From an uncultured Bacteroidota bacterium (GTDB taxonomy: Bacteria > Bacteroidota > Bacteroidia > Bacteroidales > P3): DNA of 64,000 nt. This document shows positions 34,022-43,476 of the stretch, piece after piece (position 1 is the stretch's first letter; each line of letters starts with the position of its first letter). The stretch lies in NCBI GenBank assembly GCA_902777005.1, contig CACYSB010000001.1:48741-112740 (forward strand), in the 5' to 3' direction. The translations under genes were made by a program, and so were the position numbers. Under the pieces are notes generated by a model that was given only the letters and a program-made list of their open reading frames with translations, did not search any database and was not told the origin of the DNA.

Positions 34022-35836
34022 TCAGAATTGGAAATAGATGAAGGGCTGCAGGTCGGCGGTGACGAACTGGTAGAGCACGACGACTGTGGCCACGACGACT
34101 GTGGCCATGAGCCACAGTGGCATGAGGGCGAACCATAGGCGGTAGCGGCGTTTGAAGCGGACGGGGAGCCAGTGTACCGCCATGCCGAGGGCGAAGAGCA
34201 GGAACGGGGCCCAGTAGTGGCCTATGATGGTGGGTATCTGCGCCAGCTGCCATTGCGACCCTATCTGGCCCACCATGAGGGAGGCGGTCATCCAGGCCAC
34301 TTCGTTGGCTTCCGCCGGGTCGAGGTTGGAACCGCTGCGGAAGAAGAGGCGTGTGAAGGAGATGAAGACGAAGGTGAGCAGGGTGCTCCACACGAGCCTG
34401 CCGCGCTGTGTGCCTTTGGCCTCCTGAGGCAGCAGGTTGAGCACCGTGAAGCCGACGAAGCACACCACGGCCATGAACCACAGCATGTTGAGCAGCGGTC
34501 CGCCGACGGTGAGTTTGAGGACCAACAGTAGGGCACAGGTGGCGACGAGGGCGGCAATCTGTGTCCCACGGTTGCGTTTGCTCCACCATTTGTAGACGAG
34601 GATTCCCAGACCGTTGAGGCCGCCCCAGGTGATGAAGTTGAACGATGCGCCGTGCCACAGGCCGCCGAGGAGCATGGTGTCCATGTTGTTGACATTGGTG
34701 CCCAGGGTGCGGCGATGGCCGGGTCGCAGGAAGTAGAACAGCACCACGGTGACCATGACGGCCGCCGCCACCACGGAGAAGGCTGTGCTGTGCAGCCGGA
34801 AGGAGGCTATGGCGAGGATGGCGGCAAGGATGAAGTAGGAGAGGAAGCCTGCGCTGCGGTTGCCGCCGAGGGGTATGTAGAGATAGTCTCGCAGCCAGCG
34901 CGACAGCGACATGTGCCAGCGGCGCCAGAAGTCGGTGGGGTTGGTGGCCTTGTAGGGGGAGTTGAAGTTCATGGGGAGGTAGAAGCCCATCATCATGGCC
35001 ACACCGATGGCTATGTCGGTATAGCCCGAGAAGTCGGCGTAGACCTGCATGGAGTAGAGCATGAGGGCGGAGAAGTTCTCGAAGGGTGTGTAGAGCGTGG
35101 GGTTCTCGAAGATGCGGTCTACAAAGTTGACGGCAAGGTAGTCACTGAGGACAAGCTTCTTGACCAAGCCGTTGAGAATCCAGAAGACGGCGATGCCGAA
35201 CTGGCGGCGTGAGAGGAAGAAGGGCTTGTAGAGCTGCGGCACAAACTGGTCGGCACGCAGGATGGGTCCGGCGACGAGCTGCGGGAAGAAGGAGGTGTAG
35301 AAGCCGAAATCGAGGATGTTGGAGACATGGGCAATCTTGCGTTTGTAGACATCGACGATATAGCTGATGTTCTGGAAGGTGAAGAAGGAGATGCCGACAG
35401 GGAGCATTATTTTTATGCCGATGCTGTATTCGGTGCCGAAGGTGGCGTTGAAGATGTCGGTGAAGAAGTAGGCGTACTTGAAGAAGCCGAGGACGGCGAG
35501 GTTGATGGTTACACCGGTGGCCATCAGCGCTTTGCGTCGCGGCTGCGAGGGTGTGGAGTCCATGCGGATGCCGAGGAGCCAACCAAGCAGTGTGGAGAAG
35601 ACGAGCAGCAGTACGAAGAGGCCTGAAGTCTTGTAGTAGAAGAGCAGGCTGACGGCGAAGAGGTAGGCGTTGCGCGCCACGCGACGGTGCTTTGTGAGCG
35701 GCCGGTCTGTGCAGAACAGGGTATAGACGGCGAAGACAATGAGGAAGAAGACCCAGAAGTGTATTTGGGTGAACAGCAGTGGGTGCGAGCTGTCGAAGCT
35801 GAGAAGCTGTCCAAGGTATGTCAGGAGGTCGCTCAC
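34022..35836 (-). CDS. MBOAT family O-acyltransferase (AlgI-like)
   Basis: 604 residues with about twelve membrane helices. The core MBOAT signatures are VGISFFTFQNISYIVDVY, FFPQLVAGPI, DFWRRWHMSLSRWLRDYLYIPLGG, and the invariant His in LLGGLWHGASFNFITWGG. AlgI-type proteins move acyl (usually acetyl) groups across the inner membrane to a periplasmic partner. Its start overlaps the stop of an SGNH hydrolase gene (ATGA), which in turn overlaps a second one, so the trio probably O-acylates an envelope glycan. It is the last gene of the pth-coaX-lptC-lpxD unit. Confidence 0.9.
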   Translation of the reverse strand: MSDLLTYLGQLLSFDSSHPLLFTQIHFWVFFLIVFAVYTLFCTDRPLTKHRRVARNAYLFAVSLLFYYKTSGLFVLLLVFSTLLGWLLGIRMDSTPSQPRRKALMATGVTINLAVLGFFKYAYFFTDIFNATFGTEYSIGIKIMLPVGISFFTFQNISYIVDVYKRKIAHVSNILDFGFYTSFFPQLVAGPILRADQFVPQLYKPFFLSRRQFGIAVFWILNGLVKKLVLSDYLAVNFVDRIFENPTLYTPFENFSALMLYSMQVYADFSGYTDIAIGVAMMMGFYLPMNFNSPYKATNPTDFWRRWHMSLSRWLRDYLYIPLGGNRSAGFLSYFILAAILAIASFRLHSTAFSVVAAAVMVTVVLFYFLRPGHRRTLGTNVNNMDTMLLGGLWHGASFNFITWGGLNGLGILVYKWWSKRNRGTQIAALVATCALLLVLKLTVGGPLLNMLWFMAVVCFVGFTVLNLLPQEAKGTQRGRLVWSTLLTFVFISFTRLFFRSGSNLDPAEANEVAWMTASLMVGQIGSQWQLAQIPTIIGHYWAPFLLFALGMAVHWLPVRFKRRYRLWFALMPLWLMATVVVATVVVLYQFVTADLQPFIYFQF

Positions 35837-37062
35837 CTGCTGCGGTGTTTCTTGATTGCGTTGTCGAGGGCTTGGTAGAAGAGGTCACCGACAAGTTGGT
35901 AGCCAGCGGTTGTGAAGTGCACGCGGTCTTTCTGCGCAAGGCCTGCTTTCATCCACTTCTCCATGGAGTGGAGGCCTCCCATCACCTCGAACTGGTCCCA
36001 GACGGCACCGTCGGTATCGGCGGCGAGGCGGTAGAAGACATCGCGGGCCAGAAGGCCGTTGGGGTTTACCTTGTAGCGGCGGCGCCCCGTTTTGCGGTAG
36101 CTGTCGTTGTTGGTGATGAAGATAAAGGCGCAGTCGGGGTTGACGCTGCGGATGGAGTCGACGAGTTGCAGATAGTTCTGCCGGAAGGCCGCGGTGTCGA
36201 AGGTGTTGCCTGCGGCATCGTTGATGCCGATGCCGAAAATCACCACATCGGGATGCAGCAGACGCAGGTCGCGCACGAAATTCTGGCAGCGCAGGTAGTC
36301 AGGCACAGAGGCGCCGTTGACGCCTATGGAGTGGTAGGTGAAACCCGGCTGGCGGTTGTCGAGGAGGATGCCGCTGACGGTGAACTGGTCGCCGGGCCGG
36401 CAGGGGAGGACGAGGCAGAAGGAGTCGACGGTCTGCCCAAGGTTGAAGACGTAGCGGTCGGTGTTATTGTCGATATATGAAGGATAGACTTCGCGGTTAT
36501 CAAAGCGCAGGCGCGGCACGATACCTTGATCGCTGTGGCCGAGGAGTACCAGACGGTTGGTGGCATAGTCGACACGCGGCTCGTTGACTTGTATGGCAAT
36601 TTCGGTGACGGTGTCGGAGGCTGTCACAGCTATGCCGCAGAGGCCGAGGGGGTATGTGTGTTCCTTGTAGACGTTGCGGGTGAGTATCATCTTCTGCGGA
36701 CAGTGGACACGGTAGTCGGCGGGGTTGTTGCATTTGGCGGCGGCAGAGTAGGGGAAGATCATGCCTCGGGGGCCAACAAGGCCGGGGTTGTCGGCCATAA
36801 GATTGCAGCGCACGGTGTTGGTGAGGCTGCCAGCCTGTACATGTGAGCCTCCGATGTGTACGATATTGATGTTGCCCTGACGCCTCTCGACGATGTTCTC
36901 CCATCGGTCGAAGAGACGGTTGATGGAGGGTGACGCGCTGTCGTAGTGCAGTGTGTTGAGACTGTATCTTATGAAATTGTGGTATGGCTGCTCCTGTGCG
37001 TTGATACAAAGCGGCATCGTGACGAGCAGTGCCATAAATATCAATAGATGGCTTCTCTTCAT
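35833..37062 (-). CDS. SGNH-fold hydrolase/acyltransferase with variant GGS motif
   Basis: 409 residues with a signal peptide (MKRSHLLIFMALLVTMPLCINA). Block I reads VHIGGSHVQAG, so the usual GDS is GGS with Ser73 retained. Block III-like IFGIGINDAAG supplies Asn, and the C-terminal DRVHFTTAGYQ holds the Asp-x-x-His pair. It is periplasmic and probably the acceptor-side acyltransferase or esterase working with MBOAT, as AlgJ/AlgX or PatB do. It overlaps both neighbours by four bases. Which of the two SGNH proteins is the transferase cannot be told from sequence alone. Confidence 0.8.
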   Translation of the reverse strand: MKRSHLLIFMALLVTMPLCINAQEQPYHNFIRYSLNTLHYDSASPSINRLFDRWENIVERRQGNINIVHIGGSHVQAGSLTNTVRCNLMADNPGLVGPRGMIFPYSAAAKCNNPADYRVHCPQKMILTRNVYKEHTYPLGLCGIAVTASDTVTEIAIQVNEPRVDYATNRLVLLGHSDQGIVPRLRFDNREVYPSYIDNNTDRYVFNLGQTVDSFCLVLPCRPGDQFTVSGILLDNRQPGFTYHSIGVNGASVPDYLRCQNFVRDLRLLHPDVVIFGIGINDAAGNTFDTAAFRQNYLQLVDSIRSVNPDCAFIFITNNDSYRKTGRRRYKVNPNGLLARDVFYRLAADTDGAVWDQFEVMGGLHSMEKWMKAGLAQKDRVHFTTAGYQLVGDLFYQALDNAIKKHRSR

Positions 37063-38450
37063 CGTTTGCCTCCTTTCTTGCGGCGTTCAAGTTGGTATAG
37101 GCGGTGGCTGTTGTCGAAAGCTTCTGCCAGCAGGTCGCCCATACGGTCGGCACCTTTTTGCGAGAAGTGTATGTAGTCGTTGCCGGCGAGCCCCTGACGA
37201 GTCCATTGCGGCATGCTGTTGTCGCCGCCCATGGCATGGTAGATGCTCCAGTAGGCGGCACCATGGGCGGTGGCTGTGGCGGCGAGACTGTCGATAAGCT
37301 GCGGTATGACAGGGTAGGTCTGAAGGTTGCCTTTGATGCGCGTACTCATGTCGGAGGGTCCGATGAATAGTATTTTAGCCTTGGGGCAGCATTGGTGCAC
37401 ATAGTCTATCTGTCGGCCGATGGATTGACAGTATGTGGAGATTTCGGCAGCCCTCTTAAGATAAGGCACTGAATTGCCGCCGAACTGCATTATTATGAGA
37501 CCAACGTCGAGAGTGTTGTAGGCTGCAGAAAGCAACTGCTCGTTGACGAGGGTGAACTGCTGGCCGGAACAGCCGCGCATGGGTATGTTGTCCACAGCCA
37601 CACCGCCGTCGCCGTCGATGGTGACACCGTAAATGTCGGCGCTGCCGTTGACGCGCAGGCGTATGCCGTTGCTGATGGTGTCGGTGCTCCAAGATAATGC
37701 GCTCACCCCCTGGGGGGCATTCTTTTGCTGAGAGGCTTTCTTGTTCCTGAGGTCAGTGAATTCTGCCGTAAGATTGCCACGGTTGTTGGCTATCAATGTC
37801 ACACGCTTGAAGTGTTTGGCGGCATTGTCAACACTGGTACTGGTGGAACTCTTGACAGTCATGGTGGCGCTGCCGCCCTCGAGGCGGAAGCATTGCATCA
37901 TGAGGCCATAGTTGCCTCGGCTGCGCACGGTAAGGCTGTCGCCGAAGGAGGCAAGGTGTATAAGCTCGCCGCTGGTACTATGACGAATAGTCATGTTGGG
38001 TGTGATGCTTTGGAACGGCAGCATACCGGGCCCACCGCCGCCGTAGGTGCGCTGCATGTAGGCTCGCAGTCGCGAGGTTATGTGGTCCATTTCAATCTGC
38101 GAGTCGCCATAGTGCATTATGCGCACGGTGCGATGTTGGCCGCAAGCATGCTCGACAGCATGCCAGAATGCATCGAAGTAGTGTGGTTCCGGTAACCAAA
38201 AGCGTAGTTTTCCACTGCTTACAAGACTATGGTAGTAGGCTATGGAATCATTGGACATCATTTGGTCCGGATTGTAGTCTTCTTCAGTATCTTCGTGGTT
38301 AGACTGACGGCTTTCAACAAGAGAATGTAGAGATGGAAAGCGTAGGTTGAGGCTGCCAATATTTATGCCGTCTTGCGGAAAGCATAAGCTTAACGCATAC
38401 AGCGAGGCAATAACGATTGTGAATACCCGCAGTATTCCGTGAGATTTCAT
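37059..38450 (-). CDS. SGNH/GDSL hydrolase, probable O-acylation partner
   Basis: 463 residues. An N-terminal hydrophobic segment (ILRVFTIVIASLYALSLCF) is an uncleaved anchor or signal. The GDSL motif is canonical, IMHYGDSQIEMD with Ser117; Asn is in IIMQFGGNSVP, and the catalytic Asp-His pair in NDYIHFSQKGADRMG. Between them is a beta-rich insert (about 150-300). Its ATG overlaps the lpxD stop. Fold and context suggest a periplasmic acetyltransferase or deacetylase acting on LPS or another glycan. Confidence 0.8.
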   Translation of the reverse strand: MKSHGILRVFTIVIASLYALSLCFPQDGINIGSLNLRFPSLHSLVESRQSNHEDTEEDYNPDQMMSNDSIAYYHSLVSSGKLRFWLPEPHYFDAFWHAVEHACGQHRTVRIMHYGDSQIEMDHITSRLRAYMQRTYGGGGPGMLPFQSITPNMTIRHSTSGELIHLASFGDSLTVRSRGNYGLMMQCFRLEGGSATMTVKSSTSTSVDNAAKHFKRVTLIANNRGNLTAEFTDLRNKKASQQKNAPQGVSALSWSTDTISNGIRLRVNGSADIYGVTIDGDGGVAVDNIPMRGCSGQQFTLVNEQLLSAAYNTLDVGLIIMQFGGNSVPYLKRAAEISTYCQSIGRQIDYVHQCCPKAKILFIGPSDMSTRIKGNLQTYPVIPQLIDSLAATATAHGAAYWSIYHAMGGDNSMPQWTRQGLAGNDYIHFSQKGADRMGDLLAEAFDNSHRLYQLERRKKGGKR

Positions 38451-39460
38451 CGGCGCTCCAGTTTGTCTATGCGCTCAACTATCTTGTCGAGGTTGCGGAT
38501 TAACACCTCTATCTTACGGCGCTTGGGAGCATCGGTGGCAGGGCTGCCGAAGACCGTGGCGTTGTCGTCTATATTGCGTGTTACGCCGGTCTGTGCACCG
38601 ATGGTGACATGGTTGCCCACGGTGATATGGCCTACCAGACCGGCTTGACCGGCTATTATGCACTCTTCACCGACATGGCAGCTGCCGGCTATGCCTACCT
38701 GCGAAGCCATAGCGGTGTTGCGTCCCACCACAACGTTGTGTGCCAACTGGCAGAGATTGTCGACTTTGACGCCTTGATGCAGGATGGTGGAGCCCATAGT
38801 GGCACGGTCGATACATGTGTTGGCGCCAACCTCAACATTGTCTTCCAGTACCACATTGCCTATCTGGTCAATCTTGTTCCATGTGCCATCACCGGCAGGG
38901 GCGAAGCCAAAGCCGTCGGAGCCTATCACAGCACCGGCATGGATGATGCAGTTGCGCCCTATCTCAACGCCTTCGTAGACTTTTACACCTGCATAGATGA
39001 TGGTGCCGTCGCCAATCTTGCAGTTGTCGCCGATGGTGGCGTTTGGGTATATCTTCACGTCGTTGCCGATGGTGCAGTGGCGTCCGACCACCGCATATTC
39101 GCCCATGTAACAACGCTTGCCCAGCTTGCTGCCACGTCCGACGTGGCTGTGGCATGAGCGGCCTTTGGGAGGCTTGGTACGATCGTTGAAGGTGTGCAGC
39201 AGCAGCGCTACTGCCATGTACGGGTTGTCGACGCGTATAAGCGTGGAGCCGATAGGCTTCTCGGGTACGAAGTCTTTGCGCACTATCACTATAGATGCTT
39301 GCTGCTCGTATATGTAGTGCGTGTATTTTGTGTTGCCGAGGAAGGTGATGCCACCTTCGCAGCCTTCTTCTATCTTGCAAGGTTTCCATACCTTGACGTT
39401 CTCATCGCCCTCAACGGTGCCTCTCACCATACGGGCAAGTTCTTTTGCTGTCAGTTGCAT
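38447..39460 (-). CDS. lpxD: UDP-3-O-acylglucosamine N-acyltransferase
   Basis: 337 residues. An N-terminal UDP-binding domain (LTAKELARMVRGTVEGDENV) is followed by a left-handed beta-helix of hexapeptide repeats (IGDNCKIGDGTIIYAGVKVY) and the catalytic His region IIHAGAVIGSDGFGFAP; a helical C terminus ends the protein. It adds the N-linked acyl chain in lipid A synthesis. It sits between lptC (5-base gap) and the SGNH-MBOAT trio (overlap). In many Bacteroidota lpxD is with lpxA/fabZ or lpxC, so this position is less usual. Confidence 0.93.
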   Translation of the reverse strand: MQLTAKELARMVRGTVEGDENVKVWKPCKIEEGCEGGITFLGNTKYTHYIYEQQASIVIVRKDFVPEKPIGSTLIRVDNPYMAVALLLHTFNDRTKPPKGRSCHSHVGRGSKLGKRCYMGEYAVVGRHCTIGNDVKIYPNATIGDNCKIGDGTIIYAGVKVYEGVEIGRNCIIHAGAVIGSDGFGFAPAGDGTWNKIDQIGNVVLEDNVEVGANTCIDRATMGSTILHQGVKVDNLCQLAHNVVVGRNTAMASQVGIAGSCHVGEECIIAGQAGLVGHITVGNHVTIGAQTGVTRNIDDNATVFGSPATDAPKRRKIEVLIRNLDKIVERIDKLERR

Positions 39461-39465
39461 GCTGT

Positions 39466-40050
39466 TCAGTCCTCAAATTCAATTATTCCACGCTGATGGA
39501 TTATCTGCATGTTCTCCATGCGCTGGTCGCTTACAAAACCGTCGCCTAGCGTGATGCGATTGCCATTTTTGGCGCGCACGGGGTGCTCGGAGTAGATACG
39601 GTCTTCCGCAGAATTCCAGATAAGGTCCTGCAGGTAGATGGTGTCGCCGGTACCGTAGTCTATAACCACCACGCTGTCGTAGGCTTCCATGATGTCACGG
39701 TCGTCATACGATGTGGCTTCGCCGGCTTCTATATATGTTTTTTTCTTGTCAGTGCCATCATACAGAGTGAGTGTCAAACGCTGTTCACCGTGGCTTTTGT
39801 ATATGGTTTTCACTACGGGGCGCTCGAACTTCTGTATCAACGGTGCCTCCAGCATGAGCTGCAGTTTGCCGTTCTCGGTGCGGTGAATGTGTGCGTCGGT
39901 AACTTGTTGGCTGGCCGAATCGCTCCAGTCCTCCGGTAACATGCCTTTGTCACTCTTGCACGATGTTGCAATGGCTATAAGCAGACAAGCCGATAGGAGC
40001 GTAAGCCGTCGGCACGCCCCTATCGGTTTGTCATTGAAGTATGTCCTCAC
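39466..40050 (-). CDS. lptC: LPS export protein LptC
   Basis: 194 residues. A lipobox (LIAIATSCKSDKG) would place a lipidated Cys at residue 31, usual for Bacteroidota LptC. The following LptC/DUF1239 domain has the repeating beta pattern RTENGKLQLMLEAPLIQKFE, YIEAGEATSYDDRDIMEA and RAKNGNRITLGDGFVSDQ. LptC receives LPS from LptBFG and passes it to LptA in the periplasm. It starts four bases after the TPR gene and is followed by lpxD. Confidence 0.9.
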   Translation of the reverse strand: MRTYFNDKPIGACRRLTLLSACLLIAIATSCKSDKGMLPEDWSDSASQQVTDAHIHRTENGKLQLMLEAPLIQKFERPVVKTIYKSHGEQRLTLTLYDGTDKKKTYIEAGEATSYDDRDIMEAYDSVVVIDYGTGDTIYLQDLIWNSAEDRIYSEHPVRAKNGNRITLGDGFVSDQRMENMQIIHQRGIIEFED

Positions 40051-40054
40051 TCGC

Positions 40055-41413
40055 TTAACGGGTTCTTACGGTTGTCGTTTCACCTATCCAACCGGGCACT
40101 CTGAAGGTCTTACCGTTCTCAAGGCCGGCCATGAAGGCATCGGTCTTCGAGGGGAAGTGTGCAGCATAACTGTTGATAAGCTGGTTGCAGGCTTCGATGT
40201 TCTCCTCAGTAGGCTCGACTGCTTTGGAACGTTGCAGCTTGTCCACGGCTGCCCAGTATGCGCTCTTTCCACCTACGTTGTCTTCCGAGGCGCTGCTGGC
40301 GGTGGAGCCGTAGAGGATAGCAATCCTCATGTAGGGCTCGCCCTTGGTTGCATCTGCTGCTGCGGCATTGTTATATGCCGTGCGTGCGGCACTGTAGTTC
40401 TTGGCTCCGCTGTGGGCATAACCAAGGAAGAGGTATGCATTGTATTTGTCTTTGTCTCCGACACCTTGGATGGCATCGTTCAAATATTTGATAGCATCAT
40501 TGTATTGCTTCTTGGAGATGCACATCTGGCCCATGCGCATGGCGGTGGCGGGGCTAGGCTCCAGGCGGTAGAGGTTCTCGGTGGCACGGAAGAAGAGGTC
40601 TTGTTCGGTGCAGCGCTTGCGCATCATGATGCTGGTAATCTTCTTCAGAAGGTCTACGTTCTCAGGATCGGCCTCGAATTTCTTGCCGTAGATTTCCACA
40701 AGCTGGTCGCAGCTGGCATATGGCGAGAAAGCAGCTTCAACACCGGCGATGTAGCCACGGATGGTGGCAGCCTTGGTGCTGTCTTCTGCATTCTTGTGCA
40801 GCTCTTCTTCCAGCAGATCACTGGCAACGTCATAGTTGTCGACCACCAGCGTGGGCTCGGCATAGCCGGCGCGCACATAGTTGATTGTGGCCTCCATGTA
40901 CTTCACTAGATAGGCGGCCTCAAGGTCTTCTCCTCCGATTCTCACAGCTTCGCTGTAGAGGGCGTAGTACTGCTGAAGACCGTCTTCTTTTAGAATCTCC
41001 TCAAGCTCGTTGGCCTTTTTGGCGGTGTATTTGGCGGCCTCGCCGTATTTGGCAATGCGGGTGTCGTACATTGCCATCAGCTCGTCGATATAGGCTTTTT
41101 TCTGCTCTTCGTTGGTAGCAGTGGCAATCATAACCTTCATGATGTTGGCGCCATTGATATAGAGGTTCTTGCTCTGCTTGGGGCAGTTGGCGACAATGGT
41201 CTTCCACTGCGGGTAGGCTTCCTGTAGGTAACGCTGGTCCTTGGAAGCTTTGTATTGTTTCACGTTCTCCTGATAGAGTGACACGGCCTCCATCATGGGC
41301 TGAGGGTTGGCGAGAGCCTCGTCATTGCAGCCCCATTTCTCAAGTTGTGCCGCTGCGGGCAGTGCGGTGGCCGCCAGCAGCGCTCCGATGGTCAATGTTC
41401 TGAGTGTTTTCAT
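40055..41413 (-). CDS. Periplasmic TPR-repeat protein
   Basis: 452 residues: signal peptide (MKTLRTLTIGALLAATALPAAA), then helical repeats. Clear TPR-like pairs are seen between about 250 and 370 (PATAMRMGQMCISKKQYNDAIKYLNDAI, in part; YNAYLFLGYAHSGAKNYSAA). The function is not known. Its place between an outer-membrane protein and lptC is conserved enough in Bacteroidota to suggest envelope assembly, but that is inference. Confidence 0.75.
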   Translation of the reverse strand: MKTLRTLTIGALLAATALPAAAQLEKWGCNDEALANPQPMMEAVSLYQENVKQYKASKDQRYLQEAYPQWKTIVANCPKQSKNLYINGANIMKVMIATATNEEQKKAYIDELMAMYDTRIAKYGEAAKYTAKKANELEEILKEDGLQQYYALYSEAVRIGGEDLEAAYLVKYMEATINYVRAGYAEPTLVVDNYDVASDLLEEELHKNAEDSTKAATIRGYIAGVEAAFSPYASCDQLVEIYGKKFEADPENVDLLKKITSIMMRKRCTEQDLFFRATENLYRLEPSPATAMRMGQMCISKKQYNDAIKYLNDAIQGVGDKDKYNAYLFLGYAHSGAKNYSAARTAYNNAAAADATKGEPYMRIAILYGSTASSASEDNVGGKSAYWAAVDKLQRSKAVEPTEENIEACNQLINSYAAHFPSKTDAFMAGLENGKTFRVPGWIGETTTVRTR

Positions 41414-41477
41414 TGTTATTGTGTTTTTTGTTTGTTCGTCCGTTTATGATTAAGTATCGCCCGAAGGCCTTTTATTG

Positions 41478-42803
41478 CTAATTGTATTTTCTCTTCACAA
41501 ACCAGCGCTCGCAGCTGCTGATGGCAATGCCGAATGTGACACAGTCGCGTTGCATTATATCAACGTCACCCATACGGTTGTAGTCCACGCTGATGGTGAG
41601 TAGCGAGCGTCCTTTGCGCATAGGCAGGCAGAAGCCCGCACCTACGCCCCAGCGGTCTACCCTCTTGCCGCCGTCGATGGAGGTGACGTACACCAGCCCC
41701 TGCTCCAGGTGCGCCCCAAGACTCCAACCAATACGGCTAAAGTAGTTCGAGCCATCCATGTTAACCATTTTCTCAAAGCCCAAGGCATAGCTGCTGTAGG
41801 CGCCGCAACGCATGGCACTCTCGCCGAAGATTGTGTGGCCCTCGGGTTCGGTGTAGCGCAAACCATGCCATTTCCCAAAAGTCACGTCAGCAGCAACTTG
41901 CCAGCGTCCGTTGTGTTCCAGGTTTAAGCCTATGCCCACGGTGCTTGCTTGTTCCAGCTGACCGCGTGTCTCGGCGCTCTCACCTTGTTTAGGGAAGATG
42001 GTGTCCAGAAGGCTTTCCGATGAGGTCAGGTAGGTGTATATGAGGTCAATCTCTTTAACTTTCATCTTCATGTAGGGCTTGTAGCTCAAGCCTACGCCCA
42101 GCGTATAATTCTCACCCAGCGCTTGACGGTACTGCACGCCAAAGTCCAGTATCGGGTTGCCGAGCCGCAGGTCTTTGGCTTTTCTTTCAGGAACGAAATT
42201 GGTATCGGAGGAATTGTATGACAGCAGTTTCACTATCTTTCCGGTCAGGTACCCCACGTTGACGCCGGCCCGCAGGCTGTTCTTCTTGTTGTCGATGATG
42301 TTGAAGCCTAAGCCTGCAAACACTTCGTTGGCTCCTCCGTCACCGCTTGCTTCGGTCCTGTAGGTGAATCCGTCGGTGCCTTTGTTTTGCACCACTGTCA
42401 GGTAGTCTATCGTGGAGTATGGCATCAGCCCCACTGCGACCTTGAGCCACTTCGTCACTGGCATCCCCACGGCCAGATAAGATATATTGCCGTCGGCGTC
42501 CTTGACCTTCATGTCACCTCTCTTCATGCGGCAGGTCTGCACGTTGAATCCTATGTCGAACACGAAGCTCTCCATCTCTATGCTACCATAGGAGGCTGCG
42601 TTGAAGGGGTTGATGTAGTTGTTGCCGGAGCGTGTGTATACCACGCCGCCCATACGTGCCGCCATCGGCATGTTGAACGGCAGTTCGCTTATGCCGAGCC
42701 CGTACTGCGAGTAGGGCAGGTTGAAGCCGTTCTGGGCTTCGGCCTTGAGATTCATCAGGCCAATAATCCCGAGCAATCCTATTATAAGTTTCTTATTTCT
42801 CAT
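41478..42803 (-). CDS. FadL/OMPP1-like outer-membrane beta-barrel protein
   Basis: 441 residues with a signal peptide (MRNKKLIIGLLGIIGLMNLKAEA). The mature start NGFNLPYSQYGLGISELPF and the NPFNAASYGSIEMESFVFDIG segment match exported barrels related to FadL/PorV; alternating hydrophobic strands continue to the end. The N-terminal hatch and barrel suggest transport of a hydrophobic molecule or a structural role. It overlaps coaX by 11 bases and precedes the TPR gene by 64. Confidence 0.8.
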   Translation of the reverse strand: MRNKKLIIGLLGIIGLMNLKAEAQNGFNLPYSQYGLGISELPFNMPMAARMGGVVYTRSGNNYINPFNAASYGSIEMESFVFDIGFNVQTCRMKRGDMKVKDADGNISYLAVGMPVTKWLKVAVGLMPYSTIDYLTVVQNKGTDGFTYRTEASGDGGANEVFAGLGFNIIDNKKNSLRAGVNVGYLTGKIVKLLSYNSSDTNFVPERKAKDLRLGNPILDFGVQYRQALGENYTLGVGLSYKPYMKMKVKEIDLIYTYLTSSESLLDTIFPKQGESAETRGQLEQASTVGIGLNLEHNGRWQVAADVTFGKWHGLRYTEPEGHTIFGESAMRCGAYSSYALGFEKMVNMDGSNYFSRIGWSLGAHLEQGLVYVTSIDGGKRVDRWGVGAGFCLPMRKGRSLLTISVDYNRMGDVDIMQRDCVTFGIAISSCERWFVKRKYN

Positions 42804-43476
42804 TGTATATCATTATCTCGTTCAATCCTGTCATTGTCAATATCGGTTGGTGTTCCCAGCTTGTGGCACCGGCCTTTGTCAGGCGCTGTGCGTCTCCTCC
42901 GGTGAGCAGCACGTTGAGTTTGTCGCACTTCTTGCGGTAGAGGGCTACATAGCCCGCCAGCGCCAGCATGGTGGCGCCTAGGGTGCCGGCCAGTATGCAC
43001 TCCTCCGTGGAACGCCCCAGGGCCGGTGCGCGGTCCACGCCCTCCAGGCTCACAAGTGGCAGTCGTGCCGTCTTCTCGTGCAAGGCGTTCAAGCTCATGT
43101 CGAGTCCCGGCATTATGGCACCGCCGTGGTATACGCCGTCGGCGGAGAGGAAGTCCACCGTAATGCAGGTGCCTGCGTCTATCACCAGACAGGCTTCGCC
43201 TTTGTGCAGGCTCCACGCTCCGCAGGCCGCCGCAATGCGGTCAGGCCCCAAGGTCTGTGGTGTCTTGTAGTCGAGGCGTATGGGTAGCGATATGTCGGCA
43301 GTGAGCAACGGTATGTCGTACACTGTGTCGGGCAATGCCCCACTGACACAAGCCAGCACATTTTCAGCCACCGTGAGCTTGTCCGTGGGCAGGTCATAGC
43401 CCTGTTCAAGCAGTGTGTGCCCCTCGAAAGAAGCCCACTTGACAGCCGTATTACCTATGTCCATGGCAAGTCTCAT
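42793..43476 (-). CDS. coaX: Type III pantothenate kinase
   Basis: 227 residues, slightly short for the family. The ATP-binding MDIGNTAVKWASF, the GPDRIAAACGAW segment, the catalytic DAGTCITVDFLS and GGAIMPGLDMSLNAL are all present. CoaX phosphorylates pantothenate, the first step of coenzyme A synthesis, using a monovalent cation. The start overlaps the pth stop by four bases. Confidence 0.93.
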   Translation of the reverse strand: MRLAMDIGNTAVKWASFEGHTLLEQGYDLPTDKLTVAENVLACVSGALPDTVYDIPLLTADISLPIRLDYKTPQTLGPDRIAAACGAWSLHKGEACLVIDAGTCITVDFLSADGVYHGGAIMPGLDMSLNALHEKTARLPLVSLEGVDRAPALGRSTEECILAGTLGATMLALAGYVALYRKKCDKLNVLLTGGDAQRLTKAGATSWEHQPILTMTGLNEIMIYNEK

